From: VMCP01 sp965659745
GTDB lineage: Bacteria > Bacteroidota > Bacteroidia > NS11-12g > UBA955
Assembly: GCA_965659745.1 (NCBI GenBank)
Contig: CBFHXF010000039.1
Location: 1 to 18,687 of the forward strand
Length of the DNA: 18,687 bases
Direction: 5' to 3'
The notes beneath the pieces are model-generated. The model was not told the origin of the DNA and did no database searches. It worked only from the letters and a program-made list of their open reading frames with translations. Shown piece after piece: positions 14,528 through 18,687 of this stretch (positions within the stretch are counted from its first letter, which is position 1; every line of letters begins with the position of its first letter). Both the position numbers and the translations under genes were made by a program.

Positions 14528-14663
14528 ATACTCACTTTGTTCGCGGGATACTCGCTGCGCTCGCGGGATACTCACTTTGTTCGTGGGATACTCGGCTGTC
14601 GCCTCGTATGGGACTCGGCTCGCGCCTCGTGTGTGACTCGCTACGCTCGTTTGGGACTCCTTA
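14527..14663 (+). repeat. Array 2 of ~20-bp repeats with self-complementary variable core
   Basis: Six full units and one decayed unit follow the paaG-like stop with the plan of array 1. Cores (start of CTC): AC-TTT-GT (14531), GC-TGC-GC (14551), AC-TTT-GT (14571), GGC-TGTC-GCC (14591), GGC-TCGC-GCC (14614), GC-TAC-GC (14637). The last, partial unit at 14657 reads C-TTA-G. Linkers are seven bases (CGGGATA, TGGGATA, TATGGGA, TGTGTGA, TTTGGGA). A 32-base stretch (14585-14616) is identical to 13557-13588 in array 1. The first unit begins on the G of the TAG stop. The array lies in the convergent spacer before the minus-strand PAP2-like gene. Confidence 0.87.
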
Positions 14664-14683
14664 GTGGGCTGGTATGGCTTTAC

Positions 14684-15322
14684 TTATTGTGCGAGGGACC
14701 AGAGCCATTCGTTTACGGCGGCGAGGCTGGCGCCCATAAGGGCGGCTATGAAGATCTCTGGGAGGTTGTGGGCTTTAAGTTTGTAGCGGGCGAAGCCAAT
14801 GAGGGCGGCACCGACAACGAAGAGGTAAAGAAAAAAGTGCTCGGGAAGGGAGGGGAAAACCTCTCGGAAGGAAATACCATTGCTGCCGTTTTCTTTATGG
14901 ATATCCAGAAATAAAGCAAAGGCACTGAAGGATAAAACATGGATGCTGATTTTAAAGTTCCACTTATTAAATAACCATTGCAACCATAGGCTTAAGAGAA
15001 TCAGTTGATTCCAAAGATGGTAGTTGGAACTTTCATCGGTGGCGTAAATTAAGGCGGAGAACAGTATGGCACTTACCATTGCGGCAATAGCCGTTTGTCG
15101 GCGGTGTTGTAAATTAGGGATCTCTAAGGACTCAAATTTCTTATATTTTACCATTAGGGCCACAAAAATCAGAGGCAATAAGCTGTGGCATAATAAAGAC
15201 AGAAACACAACTGGCGCCCACGGTAATTGTCCTTCGGAACCTGCAATGACCGCGGTTCCAATGGTAGCCCAAAGAGCAGGATAGGTGAGGTAAGAAATTA
15301 TTTTAAAGGGTGCCGTTTTCAT
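14684..15322 (-). CDS. PAP2-like integral membrane protein
   Basis: This 212-residue inner-membrane protein has about six or seven hydrophobic segments (roughly 8-27, 33-58, 74-93, 103-118, 126-141, 161-178, 188-208). It resembles phosphatidic acid phosphatase type 2 (PAP2) proteins in a weakened form. K124-I-S-I-H128 stands where the PSGH motif is expected. R179 with H185 and E189 fits RX5HX3(D/E), the third PAP2 motif, with Glu instead of Asp. A basic HRR at 73-75 could stand for the first motif. If active it would remove phosphate from a lipid such as phosphatidate or undecaprenyl pyrophosphate; with motif changes this is uncertain. It is convergent with the paaG-like gene and divergent from the DUF3822 gene. 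Confidence 0.72.
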   Translation of the reverse strand: MKTAPFKIISYLTYPALWATIGTAVIAGSEGQLPWAPVVFLSLLCHSLLPLIFVALMVKYKKFESLEIPNLQHRRQTAIAAMVSAILFSALIYATDESSNYHLWNQLILLSLWLQWLFNKWNFKISIHVLSFSAFALFLDIHKENGSNGISFREVFPSLPEHFFLYLFVVGAALIGFARYKLKAHNLPEIFIAALMGASLAAVNEWLWSLAQ

Positions 15323-15380
15323 GAAGTGAATCTACAACATTTCCCTGAATTGGAGAAACCATTCCACGGGCATGTTAGAA

Positions 15381-15404
15381 GTTTGAACTTTAACCAATTC
15401 AAAC
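15381..15404. promoter_or_regulatory. GTTTGAA inverted repeat in divergent spacer
   Basis: In the 278-base spacer between the PAP2-like gene (minus) and the DUF3822 gene (plus), GTTTGAA and TTCAAAC form a perfect 7-bp inverted repeat around a ten-base loop. Further half sites are TTTGAAAC (15411-15418) and GTTTGAA (15469-15475). The cluster could bind a regulator, or the inverted repeat could be a weak hairpin. Nothing else recognisable is present in the spacer apart from the promoter box at 15561. Confidence 0.4.
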
Positions 15405-15560
15405 CAAATATTTGAAACGAGTGTACGGGTACCGACCGAAATTTTGGATAGGATTTAAAACTTCCAATGTTTGAATGTCTTAATTAGAAGTCCCACTCTG
15501 ATAAAGAACTCGCACCGAAACTTTAGGATTCACTTATCCATTCCATCACCGGCGTTTTAA

Positions 15561-15568
15561 TAAATTTG
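15561..15568 (+). promoter_or_regulatory. -7 box (TAAATTTG) before the DUF3822-rsmD-coaD operon
   Basis: TAAATTTG matches TAnnTTTG and lies 32 bases before ATG 15601 (17 before the alternative GTG 15586). Transcription would start near 15575, giving a short leader. No convincing -33 TTG was seen. It is the likely promoter of the three overlapping genes that follow. Confidence 0.45.
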
Positions 15569-15600
15569 GAGATAGGGAAAGGAATGTGGAATTTTGCTGT

Positions 15601-16299
15601 ATGTCGGAAACATGGTCTTATCGGAAAGAATACGATGAAAGGGATGCCTTAGTTTATTCTCTCAAACACGATGGCCTCCTGCATACCTTGGTGTTTGATT
15701 CGCCTGCGAAGATTTGTGAACACCGCATACACGATACAAAAAATCCGGATAAAAAGGGTCGACCTGTATTATGGGATCGTCGGTTTTCATTGGTTCCGGA
15801 ACCGTTTTTAAGATCTGAACCTCCCGAAATAGACATTGACACCAAAGTATTGCTCGATGAGGGACTTTATTTATGTTACCGGGGTAAAAACCGACAGCAT
15901 TTGTTTCAAAGTGTGTATTTAAGTGCCCGTAAAGTGGCCGAAACTAAAACGTATACCGTGTTTTTCTGGTGGTATGCGCATACGCTCTATGTTTTGGTTT
16001 TTGCCAAGCAGCAGTTGCAATTTGCCAATTCTTTTGACGTTCAAAGTGCGTCCGAAGTGGCCTATTTTCTGCTGTCGGCCGCTCAAGAATGCGGCATACA
16101 CCAAGAAAAATTCCATTTGGTGGGCGATGCAGAAAGTGATGCCATGCAGGATTTAGACGTCGTTTTAGAAAAATTAGGTTTGGAGGTGGAGGCCGTAAAC
16201 AGACCCCTGCTTTATGGCAGCTATTTCAACTCTCCCTACCAAATATTGTCGGGCTATTTATATCAAATGCCGCAATGCGCATTACCGGAGGGGTATTAA
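15601..16299 (+). CDS. DUF3822 family protein
   Basis: The 232-residue protein (237 if the in-frame GTG at 15586 is used) resembles the Bacteroidota DUF3822 family, whose genes commonly sit directly before rsmD. Seen are an early YSLKHDGLLHTLVFD strand region, LCYRGKNRQHLFQSVYLS, a central FFWWYAHTLYVLVFAKQQLQFANSF, then a helical ASEVAYFLLSAAQECGI and FHLVGDAES. That order recalls an actin-like (ASKHA) fold such as PilM/FtsA, though I see no clear ATP-binding motif. The function is unknown. The ATG at 15601 is preferred over GTG. A purine-rich AGGGAAAGGA lies 18-27 bases upstream, too far to act as a normal ribosome binding site for it. The stop overlaps rsmD by 25 bases. Confidence 0.78.
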   Translation: MSETWSYRKEYDERDALVYSLKHDGLLHTLVFDSPAKICEHRIHDTKNPDKKGRPVLWDRRFSLVPEPFLRSEPPEIDIDTKVLLDEGLYLCYRGKNRQHLFQSVYLSARKVAETKTYTVFFWWYAHTLYVLVFAKQQLQFANSFDVQSASEVAYFLLSAAQECGIHQEKFHLVGDAESDAMQDLDVVLEKLGLEVEAVNRPLLYGSYFNSPYQILSGYLYQMPQCALPEGY

Positions 16300-16817
16300 G
16301 CGGACTTGCATTTCCGGCGGGATTTTCCTCGCATGTGCGTCCGACCACCGATAGGGTGCGCGAAAGTTTGATGAATATGCTGAATCACCAAATTGGGATC
16401 GAGGGCCTTACGGTTCTTGACTTGTTTAGCGGTTCGGGCATTATGGCAGCCGAGTTTTTGAGTTATGGCGCGGAAAAAGTAGTTTCTATTGATCGCGATT
16501 TTCGCAATTATTCCTATCAGAAAAAGTTGCAAAAATCGCATAAGGGATTGGAAAATTGGGATATTCACAAGCGGGATGTTTTCGTTTTTCTCGGGGGAAA
16601 TTTGGAACGCTTTGACCTGATTTTCGCAGATCCGCCGTATGATTTACCGAATCTGCATCTTTTCCCTCAAAAAGCAATGTCGCATTTGAAACCGGGAGGC
16701 TATTTGGTGTTTGAACACCAGCCCCAACTGATTTTAGAGCTTGAGCCCGCTATAAAAAAAGAGTACGGAAGCACCACAATGAGTATATTCGTTAACAATT
16801 TCCCTAAAGATGAATAA
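16275..16817 (+). CDS. rsmD: 16S rRNA (guanine966-N2)-methyltransferase RsmD
   Basis: RsmD methylates N2 of G966 in 16S rRNA of the 30S subunit using S-adenosylmethionine. The 180-residue length is normal. The family start MRITGGVLSGLAF is followed by RPTTDRVRESLMNML (22-36). The SAM-binding motif is D49-L-F-S-G-S-G55 and the catalytic motif is A118-D-P-P-Y122 in IFADPPYDLP. It starts 25 bases before the end of the DUF3822 gene and ends 8 bases after the coaD start, so the three are one translational unit. Confidence 0.95.
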   Translation: MRITGGVLSGLAFPAGFSSHVRPTTDRVRESLMNMLNHQIGIEGLTVLDLFSGSGIMAAEFLSYGAEKVVSIDRDFRNYSYQKKLQKSHKGLENWDIHKRDVFVFLGGNLERFDLIFADPPYDLPNLHLFPQKAMSHLKPGGYLVFEHQPQLILELEPAIKKEYGSTTMSIFVNNFPKDE

Positions 16818-17271
16818 AAGAATTGCAGTTTTCGCCGGAACTTTTGATCCGGTTACCATGGGACATGTAGATGTGGTGCGCAGGGCAGCGCCTTTATTTG
16901 ATGAGTTGATTATTGCTATTGGCGTCAATACGGCGAAAAAGACCTTATTTCCCCTAGAAAAAAGAACAGAGTGGCTGGAGAAAACTTTCGCGGATTTGTC
17001 GAATGTGCGCGTGGAACACTACGAAGGATTAACGGTTTCTTTTTGTGAGTCGGTCGGAGCTGGGTATTTATTGAGGGGTTTGCGCAATGGAACCGATTTC
17101 GACTACGAAGCCCATATTGCCCAGTTGAATAAGAGTTTGGATACGCGGGTGGAGACGGTTTTTATGATGACGTCGCCGCAATACAGTTTTATTAGTAGTA
17201 CCTTAGTTCGTGACTTGATCATTCACAAGGGTAACTACCGACCTTACTTGCCGGATGTGATTGAGGTGTAG
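16810..17271 (+). CDS. coaD: Phosphopantetheine adenylyltransferase CoaD
   Basis: CoaD joins ATP and 4'-phosphopantetheine to give dephospho-CoA, the fourth step of CoA synthesis, in the cytoplasm. The 153 residues show GTFDPVTMGHVDVV with the nucleotidyltransferase T16-x-G-H19 motif, the LLRGLRNGTDFDYE segment at ~87-100, and FISSTLVRD near the end. The protein appears complete: the C-terminus (LVRDLIIHKGNYRPYLPDV) has the usual position and length. The last 69 bases contain a 56-bp stretch repeated 88 bases downstream. ATG 16810 overlaps the rsmD stop by 8 bases. coaX, the first enzyme of the pathway, lies at the other end of the window. Confidence 0.95.
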   Translation: MNKRIAVFAGTFDPVTMGHVDVVRRAAPLFDELIIAIGVNTAKKTLFPLEKRTEWLEKTFADLSNVRVEHYEGLTVSFCESVGAGYLLRGLRNGTDFDYEAHIAQLNKSLDTRVETVFMMTSPQYSFISSTLVRDLIIHKGNYRPYLPDVIEV

Positions 17272-17283
17272 TCTCTTGAAAAC

Positions 17284-17295
17284 ACTAAATTTAGT
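17284..17295. repeat. Perfect 12-bp palindrome, ten bases of it repeated at 17406
   Basis: ACTAAATTTAGT is a perfect palindrome 12 bases after the coaD stop, and its right half is the start of the duplicated coaD tail. Its first ten bases, ACTAAATTTA, occur again at 17406-17415, where they include the stop codon of the nudix gene. The spacer with the duplicate is therefore flanked by 10-bp direct repeats, which could be the footprint of a small insertion or could be chance in an AT-rich stretch. Confidence 0.4.
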
Positions 17296-17346
17296 TCGTG
17301 ACTTGATCATTCACAAGGGTAACTACCGGCCTTACGTGCCGGATGT
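17291..17346 (+). pseudogene. Duplicated 3' fragment of coaD
   Basis: These 56 bases match 17203-17258 in coaD with only two differences and no gap. The repeat begins at TTAGTTCGTGAC and ends at CCGGATGT; sequences outside do not align. In the coaD frame the two differences are CGA to CGG (both Arg) and TTG to GTG (Leu to Val). The copy would read on as PYVPDVGGTCDFDSIEI and stop at TAG. The offset of 88 bases is not a multiple of three. It has no start codon or upstream coaD sequence, so it is a non-functional remnant. Confidence 0.85.
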
Positions 17347-17412
17347 TGGGGGAACTTGCGATTTTGATTCAATAGAGATATAGCTCTGACCGCACTTTTT
17401 CGGAAACTAAAT

Positions 17413-18063
17413 TTAAGCTTCTTCGCTTTTTTCTTGCAATTTTTCCAGGCCCATTTTGATGATGTCGTGGATGCTGGCATAAGACGCAAATTCCGGAGAG
17501 GTATACCATTCTAAATCGGCGAATTTCACTTCGGTAATGCCCTCTTCTTCCTGAGGTTTGAGGTTGGCATCGGTTTGTGAATTCATTTTATACCAATGGG
17601 TTTCTTTGAGCAAAACCGCTTCGTCTTCGTAATAGGCGTGATAGGTTTCCCCAATTTTATCCGAAATATTGATGCGGTTGATGCCTGTTTCTTCCATTAC
17701 TTCGCGCAATGCCGCCGCTCTTTGGTCTTCGTGCTTTTCGATTTTACCCTTCGGCAAGTCCCAAATTCCGTTGCGTTTGATGCTTAATAATTGGTTTTGT
17801 TTGTTAAAAACCAATCCACCGGCGGCTTGAATTACGGTATAATTATCGGCGAATTGAAGGAAAGTTTCACGGGGATCGGGACACATAAGTCCGAAGGTCA
17901 TGGCTTTTCCAAACGCTTCGCTGGTGATGAGAATATTGAAACTTTTTTGAAGTTCGTCGTCACCAATGTAATATAAATTGGGTATTCCTTTTAATGTATC
18001 TGGCGAATCGGTAATAATGATTGACCCTTCATTAAAGTAGATTTTGTAAGTTTGCGGCTCCAT
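17413..18063 (-). CDS. Nudix hydrolase
   Basis: This is a predicted cytoplasmic hydrolase of a nucleoside-diphosphate-linked substrate, 216 residues long. The full Nudix signature GX5EX7REUXEEXGU is present, from G106 through E112 and R120-E-V-M-E-E-T-G-I128, preceded by GIWDLPKGK. An N-terminal ~75-residue region (MEPQTYKIYFNEGSIIITD) is the extra domain seen in Bacteroidota homologues. The C-terminus is acidic and helical. The ATG at 18063 is chosen because homologues start with a similar short KIYFN strand. The in-frame ATG at 18156 would add 31 residues lying over pyrE coding sequence. A minus-strand TAATTTTG box lies 14 bases upstream, inside pyrE. The substrate cannot be predicted. Confidence 0.9.
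   Translation of the reverse strand: MEPQTYKIYFNEGSIIITDSPDTLKGIPNLYYIGDDELQKSFNILITSEAFGKAMTFGLMCPDPRETFLQFADNYTVIQAAGGLVFNKQNQLLSIKRNGIWDLPKGKIEKHEDQRAAALREVMEETGINRINISDKIGETYHAYYEDEAVLLKETHWYKMNSQTDANLKPQEEEGITEVKFADLEWYTSPEFASYASIHDIIKMGLEKLQEKSEEA
18047..18054 (+). promoter_or_regulatory. -7 box (TAAGTTTG) of pyrE inside the nudix gene
   Basis: TAAGTTTG matches TAnnTTTG and ends seven bases before the pyrE ATG at 18062. TTG at 18021-18023 lies 23 bases upstream of the box, within the range reported for the Bacteroidota -33 element, making this the best-formed promoter in the window. It lies within codons 4-6 of the divergent nudix gene, so the mRNA would have almost no leader. Confidence 0.52.
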
Positions 18064-18687
18064 GTCACACGAAAGTGCAAAATTAGCAAAATTTCTTTTG
18101 GAAATAAAGGCGGTGAAATTATCACCGAAGGAACCATTTACTTGGACATCTGGCATTAAGTCACCGATTTACTGCGATAATCGCATGGTTTTGTCGTATC
18201 CTGAGGTACGCAATTTCGTTGCGGAGTCATTGGCAGCGCGGATTCAGGAGTCTTTTCCGGAGGCCGATCGATTGGCGGGTATCGCTACGGCGGGCATCGC
18301 ACACGGTGTATTAGCTGCCGATCGCATGAATATGTCGTATTGCTATGTTCGACCTGAGCCCAAAAAACATGGACTAAAGAACCAGGTAGAGGGCTATATG
18401 GCGGCGGGCGACAAGGTAGTTTTAGTTGAAGATTTGATTTCTACGGGGAAAAGTTCCTTACAGGCGGTGGAGGGTGTGCGCAATGAAGGCGCTCACGTAA
18501 TTGGCTTGGTGGCTCTTTTTACGTATGGATTTGACTCAGCAAAAGCGCGATTTGAAGCAGAGGGCATACCGGTGGTAACCTTGTCTAATTTTGATACGCT
18601 TTGCGAGGTTGCCGCGGCAGAGGGATATATTTCCGCCGAGGAATTGGAAAACGTAAAGCGTTTTGCGGAAAGCCCCGATACGTGGTA
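18062..18687 (+). CDS. pyrE: Orotate phosphoribosyltransferase PyrE, 3' end cut by window edge
   Basis: PyrE converts orotate and PRPP to orotidine 5'-phosphate in pyrimidine synthesis. The frame is open from ATG 18062 to the window end, 208 residues visible of about 210-215, so only a few are missing. Family segments seen are EPFTWTSGIKSPIYCDNR (24-41), IATAGIAHG with the substrate loop, YVRPEPKKHG (95-104), and the PRPP-binding VVLVEDLISTGKSS (119-132) with its Asp pair partly as E123-D124. An internal ATG at 18185 is too late, because the FTWTSG segment lies before it. The ATG shares two bases with the divergent nudix start: plus-strand CATG at 18061-18064 gives both. Its likely promoter lies in the nudix coding region. 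Confidence 0.94.
   Translation, partial: MSHESAKLAKFLLEIKAVKLSPKEPFTWTSGIKSPIYCDNRMVLSYPEVRNFVAESLAARIQESFPEADRLAGIATAGIAHGVLAADRMNMSYCYVRPEPKKHGLKNQVEGYMAAGDKVVLVEDLISTGKSSLQAVEGVRNEGAHVIGLVALFTYGFDSAKARFEAEGIPVVTLSNFDTLCEVAAAEGYISAEELENVKRFAESPDTW
18078..18085 (-). promoter_or_regulatory. -7 box (TAATTTTG) of the nudix gene inside pyrE
   Basis: On the minus strand, TAATTTTG matches TAnnTTTG and ends 14 bases before the nudix ATG at 18063. It lies in pyrE codons 6-8. No clear -33 TTG was found. Together with the plus-strand box at 18047 it would give two divergent transcripts whose start points lie close together and whose first codons are promoter DNA for each other. Confidence 0.42.

Noticed and set aside
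13517..14663. CRISPR array
   Set aside because: Units of ~20 bases have no unique spacers of 30 bases or so; linkers are about seven bases and themselves conserved, and no cas gene is present.
14427..14914. Small proteins read across repeat array 2 (frames at 14427-14636 and 14537-14914)
   Set aside because: They consist of translated repeat units and the antisense of the PAP2-like gene, with repeating Arg/Ser/Gly patterns and no sign of a family.
16734..16928. Minus-strand frame over the rsmD/coaD junction
   Set aside because: It is antisense to the conserved coaD nucleotide-binding motif; the reading is incidental.
18064..18156. Longer nudix start at 18156
   Set aside because: It would add 31 residues antisense to the conserved FTWTSGIKSPIYCDNR region of pyrE, and homologues begin near the KIYFN strand.
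18185..18187. pyrE start at ATG 18185
   Set aside because: Conserved pyrE sequence lies upstream in the same frame, back to ATG 18062.
1..18687. tRNA, rRNA, riboswitch or mobile-element genes
   Set aside because: No cloverleaf, rRNA-like stretch, known riboswitch core or transposase/integrase motif was recognised by eye; a covariance-model search could not be run.

Overview
The window looks like a chromosomal segment of a member of the Bacteroidota, most likely a Flavobacteriales-type bacterium. The reasons are a GldH gliding lipoprotein, a giant exported protein with a type IX secretion (T9SS) C-terminal sorting domain, a DUF3822 gene next to rsmD and coaD, promoter-like TAnnTTTG boxes in front of several genes, and few Shine-Dalgarno sequences. 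Two genes are cut by the window edges: coaX on the left loses its N-terminus, and pyrE on the right loses only its last few codons. No rRNA, tRNA, CRISPR array, insertion sequence or phage gene was seen, and no gene-free stretch exceeds 300 bases.

Layout. (1) 1-2711, plus strand: an envelope/cofactor operon of coaX (partial), an outer-membrane barrel protein, lptC and a small two-helix membrane protein. (2) 2846-4570, minus strand: a voltage-sensor-type K+ channel and a Bacteroidota HTH regulator, separated by a strong intrinsic terminator. (3) 4740-8960: a 1406-residue T9SS-exported lipase-like hydrolase with a long beta-helix stalk. It is divergent from the regulator across a short region holding an inverted repeat. 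(4) 9031-13518: an apparent operon of a beta-CASP ribonuclease-like protein, lpxK, gldH and comM, with a long GC hairpin immediately in front. (5) 13517-14663: a PaaG-like enoyl-CoA isomerase/hydratase gene bracketed by two arrays of an unusual short repeat. (6) 14684-15322: a PAP2-like membrane protein on the minus strand. (7) 15601-17271: DUF3822, rsmD and coaD as overlapping genes. (8) 17272-17412: a spacer holding a 56-bp duplicate of the coaD 3' end. (9) 17413-18687: a Nudix hydrolase and pyrE transcribed divergently from start codons that physically overlap.

The shared themes are envelope biogenesis (lptC, lpxK, the barrel protein), T9SS/gliding (gldH, the giant exported hydrolase) and CoA biosynthesis (coaX and coaD at the two ends). 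The signals worth a second look are mostly non-coding. The ~20-bp repeats at 13517-13675 and 14527-14663 change their inner sequence while always keeping a self-complementary core. Three genes carry TAnnTTTG exactly four bases before the start codon, which suggests leaderless mRNAs. The nudix/pyrE divergent pair has no spacer at all, and the coaD tail is duplicated.
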